NCBI GenBank assembly: GCA_050084985.1
Contig: JBITNC010000001.1
Coordinates: forward strand, 145,886,001 to 145,950,000
DNA length: 64,000 nucleotides
Source: Nageia nagi
Taxonomy: Eukaryota; Pinophyta
Direction: 5' to 3'
The notes beneath the pieces are model-generated. The model ran no database searches. It was not told the DNA's origin and was given only the letters and a program-made list of their open reading frames with translations. Below are positions 48,850-61,199 of this stretch, piece by piece. A program made the position numbers and the translations under genes. Positions within the stretch are counted from its first letter, which is position 1; every line of letters begins with the position of its first letter.

Positions 48850-50016
48850 TGTGAGGTACCCCATGTTCTATTAGTAGGACCAAAATGGTTACCTTTATAA
48901 TATATTGTATTAATGTGTTTGTATTTTCATTATTGTAACTTATAATACTTAGTCAATCAATGGATCCCATTGTGAGCCTCAAGTGGGATGTGTCCCTCTT
49001 AAGGTTAGATTAGGTATTAATTATCAAACTTGGAATCTTGATCATGATTATGGGCATCCCAAGATCTATTTGTATATTAATGTAATTAACATATACTTGT
49101 ATTCTTGCACCATACAAGCTGGTCCTAGGACCCCCATGCATAGGTTTATAGCCCATGTAAGTATGCATGGCACATGTAGAACCTAGCATTGTCACTTAAT
49201 GCACCTTGGCCCCCTATGTTGGCATGCCTAACCCCTATGCACCTACATTTGGTATCTCAACCACCCAAAAGGCTAACATTTGATTAAGATGAGCTTGGGA
49301 TGACTCCTAGGTGAAATCCATAAAGAGCCAATTTATAAATAGATACTAGAGCTTCATTACTAGATAGCTATTGATTATTATTACTTCTTTTATAATACAT
49401 CAAATAACAAGATTTAATGGTGCTAAGAAACTCTTCATAAGCACAACATCTAGAGGGTATTCAAGCTGAGGAATCCTATCTATCTATGACACCGGTATAG
49501 TTCCTATGCCCATTTGATGGAATTTTAAGGATTTGCTTCTACCTTATTTGGTTATCCAAGATTTGATGAGGGCTCCTTTGGTTGAGAGGATTCAAGTTCT
49601 AAGGGATCATTTCTATCCCATGATTCTATGGTTGTGTTTAGTGATGAAGGATATTATTATTGTACACTACTTGGCTTCTTAGAGGCCAACAAATTCCCCT
49701 TAGGGCTTGTTATTATATACATATTTACTTTATATCATCTATATAGCTAGAGGGCATTTGATTCTATTAATGCATTGGATTGTATTTTCTTAATTGTACT
49801 TATGTAAGGCAAATGTTGGTACTATGAGTTGGTATTCATTGCTATAAGCTAGATGTTGGTATAATTCCATTTTTCTAATACATGTTTGATCATTCTAACC
49901 TTAACATTAATATTTGAGGGTCTGATTGCTTGAGATTCAATTTTCTAGGCTTGACATCTAGGCTATTGTAATCAAATTTACTAATTTTGCCTTGAGATTT
50001 CATCTGGATCATTATA
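48850..50016 (+). repeat. 5' LTR of the nested element
   Basis: Aligned with 52095-53246 along its whole length, with many substitutions and small indels. It contains the open stretch discussed at 49570-49730 in the findings. The terminal CA is mutated to TA. Confidence 0.92.
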
Positions 50017-50017
50017 A

Positions 50018-50033
50018 TGGTATTAGAGCTTGG
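50018..50033 (+). promoter_or_regulatory. Primer-binding site for initiator Met tRNA
   Basis: TGGTATTAGAGCTTGG starts one base after the 5' LTR. The standard plant sequence is TGGTATCAGAGCC/T; the single T for C at the seventh position fits C-to-T decay. Confidence 0.9.
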
Positions 50034-50089
50034 ATATAGTCATCTTGTGTATGAAACTTGAGATCCACTTCTACTACAATATGTCTAGT

Positions 50090-51950
50090 ATTCAAAGAGA
50101 GATAGCATCCACTAGGAAGAGTAGAAGCTCACATACAAAGGAGGCATATGAGAGATCCATACATGAGGAGGATAGATGGTTATAGATGAATGAGCTTCTA
50201 GAAGAGAGATCATTTAGTGATAAAAGGAATGTGTAGGAGATAGATAGAGAGCCTCTAAGAAGAGGAGCTCTACTCAATTTGAGGATGCACTCCTAAATGA
50301 AAGTTTGATGAAATCATTTTGGCTATTTAAAATATGACACCAAGGGTGATAGAGAGGCCTCACATATGGCCAAGGATGACATAGAGGCCCCATGTTTGGC
50401 TAGAGATAATAGAGAAGAATGGTTTGAGGACTACAAGGTAGATTAGGAGCCTAATATGAGGATATCTTAGTGTTTAAGAATCAAGAGTCTACCCACCATG
50501 GGTTGATGGGAAATCCAAAAGCCACTTTCCTAAGATACCACTCACATAGTCTACCCCAAGGTATATACCCTCTCCTAGGGAGGTTCTTGGAGGAGGACAT
50601 TGGTAGGATGGATGAGTAGCTACTTATTCCAAAGCTATCCAAGCCCATATTTACATAGAATACTAGAGAGTTTGTGAAGAGCAGGGTTCCTAATTTGTTA
50701 GAGCTAAATTAAATTTTGAGAGAATACTCAATGTTGGATCTAGGGCCGAGGAGAGATGTCAAATTCAATGGCTATCTTGAGCTCTTGGAATTGAAAGCAA
50801 ATAGCTCACATAGCTCATACCATTCAAATATTCCATGGGAGGAGAAGAAGGACCTACAACATAAGATTAATAAGATGCAAGTACCCATATATGATGGTAA
50901 GAAGATGATAGCTAGGGCATGGTTACATCAATTATAGACTTATTTCATCCTAAGTGCCAACATAGTAGAGGATGATGTGATACATTTTGTATCTTTATAT
51001 TTCGAGGGTAAATTGCTAGATTGGTGGTAGCATGGACTGATGAACCATTGTTACTCACTCATCACTATCTTCTATGAGTTTTCCCTATGGTTGGTCAAGA
51101 GGTTTTATTGAAATAAGGAGAATGACTACTTCTAGGATCTAATCTCATTAAAGTAGTATGATGTAATTGATAAATATGTGATGGAGTTCTAATAGATTTT
51201 CATCATGATATACCATATTCCTAAGGAGATACTGGTATTTCTCTTCATAGAGGATTTGATTGAGCATTATGAAGGATGGTCAAGGTTTCCTCTCCTAGGA
51301 CCTTGATGATGCTATCTGAATGGATTATGATTTAGATCCCATCATGAAATCCCTTAAGGGAGGATAGGTATACAAGGGGTAAGCCAACCAAAATCTATTT
51401 TCTAAAGGACCTAACAAGGCCAAACCCTTTTCTCCACCTAGGATGGATTAGTAGGATGCATCCACATGAAGGAAGATGAGGGAAGAGGGTAAGTGCTTCT
51501 ACTATAAAAATACTTGGGAAATAGGGTACCATTATCAAGGGAAAGGATAAATGCATTACATAAAGGTATGTTTGGAGGATGATTCAGATGACTTAGATTT
51601 GGAGTTAGGGATGGACACCTTGGAGAAAGGATTACCATAGATTGAAGGCACATTAGGGAGCATTATTGTTGTACTACATGGGGTAAAAAAGTACCTCACA
51701 TTGAATATTGTATGATAGGTAGGAGGATAGGATATAATCCAAAGGGATCTCATCACTTCATTGACATTATATTTGTTGAAAAGAATAACCTTAAGACTAA
51801 GGGGTTTGAGAGATTTAGAGTTTTCAATGCCAATGGAAAACTTACATTGATGGACCATATTATTGATAGGATTAGTGTGAGACTTTAGAATTATACATAG
51901 AGAGAGAAATTTTGCATTTATCACTTAAAGGGATATTCTCATAACATTAA
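50090..51950 (+). pseudogene. gag and start of protease of the nested element
   Basis: Plus strand. Capsid part: a 73-codon open frame from 50716 (VKFNGYLELLEL..., then VPIYDGKKMIARAWLHQL), stop, TYFILSANIVEDDVIHFVSL, YFEGKLLDWW, stop, HGLM. This matches Ty3/gypsy gag 'P.YDG....W..Q...YF.L.........A...F.G.AL.WW'. The nucleocapsid zinc knuckle at 51490-51545 reads CFYYKNTWEIGYHYQGKG, with two of the expected C/H ligands changed to Tyr (the TGT/TGC to TAT/TAC type). Protease-like text follows (EGTLGSIIVVLHGVKKYLTL, then HFIDIIFVEKNNLKTKGFER and FRVFNANGKLTL). The sequence then stops resembling pol. Stops throughout. Confidence 0.8.
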
Positions 51951-52094
51951 AGGGATATTATCATGGATGATGCATATTGAAGTTCTAATCCATCAACATA
52001 TGTTCTAGCTCTTAGTGTCAAAGGATTCTTAGAAGATAATATGTTACATTCTTCTACAATTAGTTGAGGGAAAGAAATTCAATAGGTGAGGCTT

Positions 52095-53246
52095 TGTGAT
52101 ATCCCCATTGCTTAGTTAGTTTGACAAGAATAGTCACCTTTATATTATACTTTATTAATGTACTTGTATTTTCATTATTGTAACTTAAGATAGGAGACTT
52201 ATTGGGTCAATGAACCCCACTATGAGCTCCAAGTGGGAAGTCTCTCTCCCAAGGTTAGATTAGGTTTTAATTATCATAATTGGAGATACCCATAATGATT
52301 ATGGGCATACCAAGGTCTCTTTGTGTATTAATGTAATGGATAGACACTTGTATGATTACATTAAGCTTGTGGATGGCCTCACACCCCCATGTTGGCTAGG
52401 GTTGACCTCAATATCAACACACATGGATTTCTAGCCTATGTAAGCATGTTTAGTACATCTTGGAATTGACATTGGAACTTAATGCACATTAGCCCCTATG
52501 ATGGTATGCTTAACTCCTAGGTACCCATGTTAGGTGTCCTAGGCCCCAAGGAAGATAACCTTGGGATGGCTCCTAGGTGATATTTGGAGAGAGCTAATGT
52601 ATAAATATATATTGAAGCTTCATTAATGGATAACTATTGGTTATTATTACTTCTTCTACATTCCATCCAAAAATAAATCTTAGTAGTGCTAGGCAACTCT
52701 TCCTAAGAGGATTCCCATCCAATAGAATTTTGAGGATTTTCTTCTACCTTTGATTGTTATTTGAAATTTGAGGAGGGCTCCTTTGGTGGAGACGATTTCA
52801 ATTCTAAGGGAGAATTTACATCCCATGGTTCCATGGCTATGTTTAGTGATCAAGCATATTCTTATTGTGCCTTAGTTAGCTCCTTGGAGGCCAAAAACTA
52901 CCCAATAGGGCTTGGTATTATATACATCTTCATTTTATATAATTTGTATAGCCAAAGGGAGTTAGATCTTGTTATTGCCTTTTTTATTCCATACTTATGC
53001 ATGCATCAAATTGTCTTTGCTTAATTGTACTTGTATGAGTTAAATGTTGGCATTGTGAGTTAGTATTTGTTGTTATAATCTAGACATTGGTATAATTATA
53101 TTGTTGTAATGCATGTTGATTACTCTAACCTTAACATTCATATTAGAGGGTTTGATTTTTTGAGAATTGATGCCCTAGGCTTGACATCTAGGCTATTGTA
53201 ATTGAATTTGCTAATTTTGCCTTGAGATTCCATTTGGACCATTACA
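52095..53246 (+). repeat. 3' LTR of the nested element
   Basis: Starts TGTGATATCC at 52095 and ends ATTACA at 53246, directly followed by the TGGGT duplication. It retains an 87-codon open frame at 52761-53024. Confidence 0.92.
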
Positions 53247-53251
53247 TGGGT
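53247..53251 (+). other. Target-site duplication, right (TGGGT)
   Basis: Identical to 48845-48849; this fixes the boundaries of the nested insertion. Confidence 0.93.
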
Positions 53252-53389
53252 CCACCTCAAATCAAAATTATATGATATTGTAATGAAATAATAGTAGAAT
53301 TAACATTAAAAATTAAATAAATTAATGTTAAAATTTATATATTTCTAGCAAAAATATAGGCAATAAGTTAAAACTAGCCAATGAAATGT

Positions 53390-54122
53390 AAATAGAGAAA
53401 TCTTGGGGCTTCTTAAAGGTGTCACATAGTATAAAACTATTGTAAAAGAAAATTGAGTTAAATCTACCTTATGCACAATAGGGAAACTCTTGAGATATTA
53501 CTCCAAGTTCCCTCTCATCTTATCCAAGGACCTCTCAGCTAGTTTCCAATGTTGTTTTGCCATCTCCATCAAAATATAGTAAAGAAGTCAATAGGGACAA
53601 CATGAAAGGAGGAAAGTATGAGAAAATCCCATTATCAAGAAAAAGAAAGGACTGTCAACTCAGAAAAGAAGTGAAGCATAATAGGGACTGATAGAAATGG
53701 GCCAAATGAACAAATAAAAAGCTACTGCCCTTCTAATCACCTTTTTATTTGAAAATTTTAAACTTTAACCTAGCTAGTAAACCCTCATTTTCAAATTTCA
53801 CATTATATGCTCACTAAATGCTATCTCATGTGTGCAAATTACAAAAGCATATTTTAATTAGCTCATCTACATTCTTTAAAAACCAAATTTGCTACATTCA
53901 TGCTATCAACAATATGTGAAAAGTGAAATTGAGATTCGATTTGATGCATACTGATTCAAAATGTTAAAGATGGTATTTTGAGTGTTAATATTATACAATA
54001 ATGGTTAAATTAATGATATTTAATATTTATTGATTATTAATATTGAATATAGTTCATTAGCAACATGATGAAATTAGAGCATAATTCAAATGCTATATGT
54101 CAATTCTAAATTTGTGAGACCC
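53390..54122. repeat. 733-bp tandem duplication, copy 1
   Basis: Nearly identical to 54123-54855. Differences by eye are scattered single bases, for example 'ggtgtcacat' versus 'ggtggcacat' and 'cctctcagctag' versus 'cctcttagatag'. No coding function recognised; it lies in the noncoding 3' part of the outer retrotransposon. Confidence 0.95.
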
Positions 54123-54855
54123 ACATAGAGAAATCTTGGGGCTTCTTAAAGGTGGCACATAGTATAAAACTATTGTAAAAGAAAATTGAGTTACATCTAC
54201 CTTATGCACAATAGGGAAACTCTTAAGATATTACTCCAAGCTCCCTCTCATCTTATCCAAGGACCTCTTAGATAGTTTCCAATGTTGTTTTGCCATCTCC
54301 ATCAAAATATAGTAAAGAAGTCAATAGGGGAAACATGAAAGGAGGAAAGTATGAGAAAATCCCATTATCAAGCAAAGGAAAGGACTGTCAACTCAGAAAA
54401 GAAGTGAAGCATAAGAGGGACTAATAGAAATGGGCCAAATGAACAAATAAAAAGTTACTGCCCTTCTAATCATCTTTTTATTTCAAAATTTTAAACTTTA
54501 ACCTAGCTAATAAACCCTCATTTTCAAATTTCACATTATATGCTCACTAAATGCTATCTCATGTGTGCAAATTACAAAAGCATATTTTAATTAGCTCATC
54601 TGCATTCTTTAAAAACCAAATTTGCTACATTCATGCTATCAACAATATGTGAAAAGTGAAATTGAGATTTGATTTGATGCACACTGATTCAAAATGGTAA
54701 AGATGGTAAGTTTGAGTGATAATATTATACAATAATGGTTAAATTGATGATATTTAATATTTATCAATTATTAATATTGAATATAGTTCATTAGCAACAT
54801 GATGAAATTAGAGCATGATTCAAATGCTATATGTCAATTCTAAATTTGTTAGACC
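54123..54855. repeat. 733-bp tandem duplication, copy 2
   Basis: Begins at 'ccacatagagaaatcttggg' and ends before 'agtataaattaag'; the offset to copy 1 is 733-734 bases. It is far less diverged than any other repeat pair in the window. Confidence 0.95.
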
Positions 54856-56217
54856 CACATAGAAGTATAAATTAAGATATACTTGATGGATTCATAGATA
54901 TTTTAATTTATCAAAAATTGATTGGGTTAAATGAAAATGGAAAATTTTGATTTCTAAATTTATACATGCTATTGAAATTCTTAATACTTGACTAATTATG
55001 TTTTAATACCAATTGAGTATGCCACTTTTCATGAAATTTAATTCAATCTTTTTTATGCAGTCAACAACTTGAAATATGTGAAATTATGGGTTCTATTAAA
55101 ATCTAAATTATTTTTTATAAGTATGAGTAGATTATGATAATTGCTAGCATGATTATAAGATTATCAATGAGCAAAATGCATATAAGGTTTAACTTATCCA
55201 AGTTATTTTTCATTTGCAAAATATTATGTCATATGGAAATATTATTTCACGATTTGATGGAGCAAAATATCATTTTTTTCTTCCAATTGAATATCATTAA
55301 ACATTTGCATATATGATATGACTAGTTACATGCTGCTAATGGTGTGTGTTTATTATGAATTCATTGTAAATGGGGCATGATATAATTTATTTAATATTTT
55401 AGTTTAAATGAAATTATTTTAGAAATATGCATTGATCTCAAAATGATGAATAAAATTACAAGAAATATCATTCCCCATTTCTATAAAATTAATGTTTTTA
55501 ATAGTGTAAGTTTGCTTTGCAAATCAATAAAATCAAATAATTCAATATGATAAAACATGCAATGTTGACATGAAAGGCCATTACATACTTGAATATTTGG
55601 TATTTCTATGGGAATCAAATGATATTATTCAAATGTTATGCTAACAATTATTTTGAAAGCCATGGTTATTCTATGACTAAAATCTTTATTATTTATAGGT
55701 TAGTTAAAGCTTGAGTCATTAAAAGGTTCTCATTGGCTTGATAATCATGGTTATTCCAATCTTGAGACATTAAAAAGCACCTCATTAGCTTGATTTTTGT
55801 ATATTATGAGTTGCAATTACAATAGTCTATATATCATGGTTAAATAGAACTATGACCCACATCAGCCATAGTGACAGAGGGGATATCATATTTATTTCAT
55901 CCTTGCTCTATCAATTGATTATTTTTTTAATGGTATATGATCTATGTGGGTATTATGTTAGTTTATTTTAAAAAAAGTTTTGTTAGGGAGAGTAGGATTC
56001 TCATAAATATGCTCTTCTCATATAGGGACTCCACTTTTTGGCTTGATTACATAAAGCACATGTGAAAAGGGGAACTGCAAGAACAAAAGTTGGGAAACAA
56101 CATATCATACTCAATGTATTAATAGAAAAAGAGAAGTCCACTTTACTATTAAAAATTTTCTTCTCTTCTCTAAACTTCTATGGATTACGTAATTTCAATG
56201 GTTTTCATTTTAAATCC
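54856..56217. other. Noncoding 3' region of the outer retrotransposon
   Basis: AT-rich, no coding signature; short open frames at 55134-55316 and 56062-56250 show no domain. It ends at the polypurine tract. Confidence 0.5.
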
Positions 56218-56231
56218 AAAGAGGGGGAAAA
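56218..56231 (+). promoter_or_regulatory. Polypurine tract of the outer element
   Basis: AAAGAGGGGGAAAA directly abuts the TG that starts the 3' LTR, the expected position for priming plus-strand DNA synthesis. Confidence 0.88.
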
Positions 56232-56855
56232 TGTAGAAGCCCAAAAATAATTTATTATTTATTTAATAAATCATATTTATACTTCTTGATAGACTTAATA
56301 CAATATTATGTATGTAAAGATAAAGTTGATATTACAATGTAGTACCATGTGTTATATTAAAGGCTATATCATTTATCATGGTTTTATTTTAAAGTATCTT
56401 GAATATAAGAAAGTTTATATTATTTCTAGAGGTTAGCCTTCACTTCTTTCTATGGCCCTGTATGCTATATATGTGACTAGAATAGGTATACCTCTATAGA
56501 TTGAAACTCTTTAATATGATAAGAAATTTGATCGGTGGTTTTCAACTACAATCTTAATCAAGATATGGTGTCTTTAGATGCCACCTATCATGAGAAATAT
56601 TAATACTCTGACCATTGAACTTTTTATCTTTTTTTCATAACACAATTTGGCATATCTCATGCAATTAATGATGTGCTTCTCTTAGGCTGGTGGAGACATG
56701 CATATTCTAGATTGAGGTTTCCAAATTTGGGTTATTGAGTTGTTGATTCATATACATGAAGATCTATCATGAACTCATTATGAATCTGATCCCAATCCTC
56801 TAAAGATTATTTATTTATTATGTATATTCATATGTTGCACAATTTGAGTTCTACA
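56232..56855 (+). repeat. 3' LTR of the outer element
   Basis: Starts TGTAGAAGCCC after the polypurine tract and ends TTCTACA. Collinear with the 5' LTR, but about 130 bases are missing before the final 45 bases. Confidence 0.83.
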
Positions 56856-57309
56856 CAAAGAAAGAATTAAGAAATGGTGGAAATTTTAGTTTCATAGATC
56901 TAAAATTTATATATTTGTAAATAAAATAGAATAAAAAGAAGTTAAAATTATAGTCAAATAGATAATATATATAGAGGAGAAACTTGGATACAAAGATACA
57001 ACTTAGATCTCAAATAAGAAGAATAATACAAATTGACATGATACCATAATCTATTAAAAATAAAGTATATCTATTGGAGAAAAAAATATGGAGCAATTGG
57101 ATTGAAAGAAAGAGATATAAATGATGAATTCTTCCACACCATTAGGATAAATCATATAATAGAATCATAGGCATAAAAAAAACTAAGATAGGGATAAATT
57201 TAAATATTAAAGTATAAATAGATTATTAAATAATGGATTTTATCAATTAAAAATTAAAGAATATATGAATACAAACAATAATAATGAAATAAAATTTGTA
57301 TTCCTACTT
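56856..57309. other. AT-rich DNA right of the outer element
   Basis: No recognisable content. Confidence 0.45.
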
Positions 57310-57556
57310 TATACATCCTTTCATGTAATTTAGAAAATATTTTATAACCCATTATCATAAGAGAAAGAAATTACATTTTTAAGTGTCATTTTCTCTATCC
57401 CTAGTTTGAAATGATGCTTCGTTCCATCATGTTCTACTTAATAAATATTCTCTTATCCATAATGAGTTACATTCAAATAATATTATTAGGAATTTTCCAA
57501 TATCATATTATATGCATCCATCTATACTACATCATATAACACTTTGTATCCATAAG
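57310..57556 (+). repeat. Second copy of the 37-kb pseudogene flank, left part
   Basis: Collinear with 36690-36930 ('gtaatttagaaaatatttta' versus 'gtaatttagaagatatttta'; 'ttccatcatgttctact' in both). It breaks at about 57556 and resumes at about 58636. Confidence 0.68.
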
Positions 57557-58635
57557 AACTAACATTATAGATAAACATATAATAATGTTGTATAAAAATA
57601 CTATGATCTATCTTTTACCAACAAATATTATATAGATTAATTTTTAGAATCCAACTAACTTATAAGTTTAATATTATTACCATTTTACCTAAATTATTTA
57701 TGGATCCTCTATTTATGATTACTTTGTATACTTTATCCTTGAAAAAATAATTTAATTAAAATAGTATTTTCCACCTCCAATAAAAATATTCTCTCTATTT
57801 TGTGATATCAACATCCTTTACCCAAACAAGTTTATTTAATTTTATTTTAACTCATTATAGTGTATAATCCTTGTGGGCTACTCTCTAATTCTTCAATTTT
57901 AGGATATTCAAGAGATTTATGATATTCAACATATATGAAAAACTTTAATGGCTTTCATAACTCATAATTATATTATTCCTCTATGTAAAAAGTCTTCTTA
58001 ATTCCTCAATTTATTAACATATTTTATGTAGTAGATAATAATAAAGTTCATTTTCACTCACATTCTATAATTATATAAAAACATCTTATAAATAAGTTAT
58101 TAATAAAATATTTACTTTAAATTATTTTAACATATTCATCCATTGTTTGATCTATATATTTGTAATATCATACTTGAGTGTTTTAGAAAATATACAACCT
58201 TAGGAAAATATGTGGGTTCATATGATTTATAACAAAATATAATCTCCTAATTTACTCTTCATTTATATTCTCTCTATTTAAAACCTTGATCCTTACTTTT
58301 TCCTTCTTTTTGTATAATCATTTACACATGGTGTGTTATTTTAGAAAGGGTTATTTAATTATCTTATTCATCTTTTAATTTACCTTTCTAAATCTTAGTT
58401 TCAAGAGCTTAAAATATCAAGAGTAATTAACCACCATCATTTTATTTAAATGTATTAATTCATGGTATTTTTCCATTCTCATTTGTAATGGTCTTATACC
58501 ATTGTCATAATATATGTGCCACGATACAAAATTAATATCAATCATAGACACATTATTTGAACTCTTGTAGTAATATAATAAACCATGCAATAAGAAATAA
58601 TTATATGAAAAATATGTTTTGCATATTTTCTATAA
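57557..58635. mobile_element. ~1.1-kb insertion splitting the flank repeat
   Basis: Inferred only from the interruption of the homology between 36690-37070 and this locus. AT-rich, no coding signature, ends not resolved. Confidence 0.4.
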
Positions 58636-58790
58636 CATGTATGTGTTGATTTCCCATAATGTAGTGTAATTTAGATCACTCTTCATGTTTGTATTTTTTA
58701 GGAAGAGGTAGATAAAATATATTTACAACTTGAGGAGGGTGATACTAAGAATTCCCATAATTAAAATCCATAAGACATGAGATTTTGGTA
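58636..58790 (+). repeat. Second copy of the 37-kb pseudogene 3' end, right part
   Basis: Collinear with 36950-37065, including the region that is the C-terminal coding end of the 37-kb pseudogene on the minus strand ('acttgagga' and 'cataattaaaa'). The coding sense is lost here by decay. Similarity stops about 100 bases into the coding end. Confidence 0.6.
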
Positions 58791-61199
58791 CTAATATATG
58801 AATGGTCATCCAAGTAAGTAATATGTATTTAATGTTATGCCTCTCACATATGTTATGAATTTGATCTAATAATTTGTGTATAATTATAATTGATTTCCAT
58901 TTTGAATACTTTAAATTATTATATATTATATATATTTAATCATTTCTTAAGATATACAAATTCAATTCAATATTAATCTTCAATATTCTAAGTAGTTTGG
59001 TAATACACAATTAATCACATTTATGGTTAATTTTAATCATCTACAACTATACTCATGGAAAAGTGTGTAAGAAATATGGTACTTGGTATTTTTACCTTGT
59101 ATAAATTATAAATGTACAAAATATATTAACGTAATTTTTTTAATGTATATATTTTAGAATGCTCTCTTGTCCAAGAAACATATAAAATATAACAAAAATT
59201 CATATTCCTTTTATTGTAGATTATTTAAGCTAATTTTATTTAGGATCAATCATTTATTTCTATATTAATTTGAAATATTTTTTAAATCTTAATACTAATG
59301 GTCAATTGATTAGATATCAATCTTTTATTTTACTTAGGTTACCTGTTTCTTCTGTAATACTTTGAATAAAACATGATATTATCTATAATTTAACAAACTT
59401 AAGAATATAAAATATTATTCTATTAAAAAATTATTATAATAAGATATATTTTGTTGGGGATATGGAGGTTTAGATAAAATGGATAGTGACATATATGTAT
59501 ATTAATTAGCTCTCTTTCTCTCTCTTTTTTGTAGAATATATCAAGAGACATGAATATTGTTAGGAAACCATATTAATAAATTCATGATAATTATCCAATA
59601 TGAGAGAAATATTTTAATGTATTAATCTTAGCTATATAAAGCAATCTAAAATAAGAGATATATAGTTTCTATAGTTTGAACATATACTTTATTATATTTA
59701 AGTAATCATATAGAAATGTAGATTATTAATATTAAAATAGTCTAAATTAGACCTTGTAACTAAGAATTAATTTAATTTCAAAATTTAAATTACTTAAATA
59801 TCATGTAAAATACATTACCTTCACATCTTCTATCATACAGTTTTTATACATATAAATATATAGTGTTGTTGGATCAACAAGATGAGTTGATTACCCACAA
59901 AGGGATATGACTAGGGTTGACATCACTTACTTTTATGTACCTTCTTTATCGCTTAATCCATAGGAAGAACTTTATAATTACATTCTTTAATGATGTCCTT
60001 GTTTCTTAACATTTACCTATGATGCTTCTAAAGTTTAATTAAGTTTCAAGATTTTTCTTTTAAAATCTTTTTCTCCATACTTTAATAGTGATGATATTAG
60101 GAAGACATAATAACTTGGTTATGTATTTCCTTATGATTATGATGACTCTTAGAGCTATACCCTTCACCCTCATCATCAAATTTATCAATACCTCAATCAT
60201 ATGTATTTTGGGTATTATATCATGCATTATTCTTGTGATCAATACATTGTTATTGCTTCCAAAGTAATTAAGATCTACATAAATATAAAAATTAATGCAT
60301 TTATTTCCTATTCATAGTTTTAGATTCTTCTATAAAAATGCCTTTTCCATTCCTTATTGTGTTAGTACAAATGCTTATATTTATTTCCTATTTCTTTAAT
60401 TCTATGGGATGCAAAAATACCTAATAATAATAAAAAAATATTTTCCTTGACAAAACTTTTGTTTCCTTTTCACATATATTTTGTAGCATCAAACTAGTAG
60501 GGTACAAATAAAATTGGAGCTTAAAACTAACTAAACTTAGTATTTGAGTTCCATGTATATTCTTAATGTCTTTTTCATATTTTCTAGAGAAAATATTCTC
60601 TTACAATAGTTTCTTAATATGCTGTTTTTCTTCTTTGAAATCTAATATATCCAATCCTTTAGTTGTAGATTATCATTAGTCTCTTATAATTCATGTATAT
60701 TCTTCCCCTTCATATAGATGAAAATTTTAAACATTTGAAAAGGGTATAATAACCAAACTAAGAGGTAGTTTTTCCTTATATATTCTATTTAGAAATTTTC
60801 TCAATACCTTACATAAAGTAATCCTTGTATACTTCAAAGTGTTATATGTTCTTGTGAGAAAACTTTCCTCTCTAAAAGCTACTATGAATTAATTACCCAC
60901 TGATTATAAATTCTCATTATTCTTCTTTGCCACCATTTATTTATACTTAAAGTTTATCTTTTATATAAATTTCCTAATGTAATAGTATCATATATTTAAT
61001 AAAAATATTCTAAGTCTACATTCCTCATATGAAAAAGTAGTTTGATCAAGTCGATAATCTCTCTTGTTGATCTTTTGAGGATAATATTTAAGGATAAGTT
61101 CTAGTTAATTTATTAACTAAATTTTATAAGAAAAATCTACTTAGGAAAGCATTGTATACTATTATTTAAACTTATCTCTAACTAGATTTATCCACAAAT
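58791..61199. other. AT-rich DNA, probably including the 3' part of the Ty3/gypsy relic
   Basis: From about 61200 leftwards the minus strand should hold the integrase C-terminus and 3' LTR of the relic described next, but I could not read them with confidence. A minus-strand open frame at 60060-60242 has no recognised domain. Nothing supported in 58791-60000. Confidence 0.4.

Larger units (their letters stand above)
48850..53246 (+). mobile_element. Nested LTR retrotransposon, gag-protease only
   Basis: Two LTRs of about 1.15 kb (48850-50016 and 52095-53246) flank only 2.1 kb. The LTRs begin TGTGAGGTACCCC and TGTGATATCCCC and end ATTATA and ATTACA. A primer site complementary to initiator Met tRNA (TGGTATTAGAGCTTGG) is at 50018-50033. 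The target duplication TGGGT is intact. The interior encodes gag and the beginning of a protease, and there is no RT, RNase H or integrase. It is therefore internally deleted or a member of a short non-autonomous family. It lies in the same orientation as the outer element and must be younger than it. Confidence 0.92.
43150..56855 (+). mobile_element. Outer LTR retrotransposon, Ty3/gypsy-type gag, with antisense PMD relic
   Basis: Two long terminal repeats flank 12.4 kb. The 3' LTR starts TGTAGAAG right after a polypurine tract (AAAGAGGGGGAAAA, 56218-56231) and ends TTCTACA at 56855; the 5' LTR ends GTCTACA at 43866. The interior holds a sense-strand gag relic (44035-46140), then an antisense plant mobile domain relic (46858-48844), then noncoding DNA. 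A second LTR element (48850-53246) is inserted inside. No protease, RT, RNase H or integrase was found in the interior, so without the nested element this is a non-autonomous unit of about 9.3 kb. The 5-bp flanks (TGATA left, CAAAG right) do not match, so the target duplication is lost or one boundary is wrong. Confidence 0.8.

Noticed and set aside
43145-56860. Target-site duplication for the outer LTR element
   Set aside because: The flanking 5-mers TGATA and CAAAG do not match; I kept the element on its LTRs and polypurine tract only.
60060-60242. Minus-strand open frame rich in Ile, Met and Lys
   Set aside because: No recognised domain; composition is what AT-rich DNA gives by chance.
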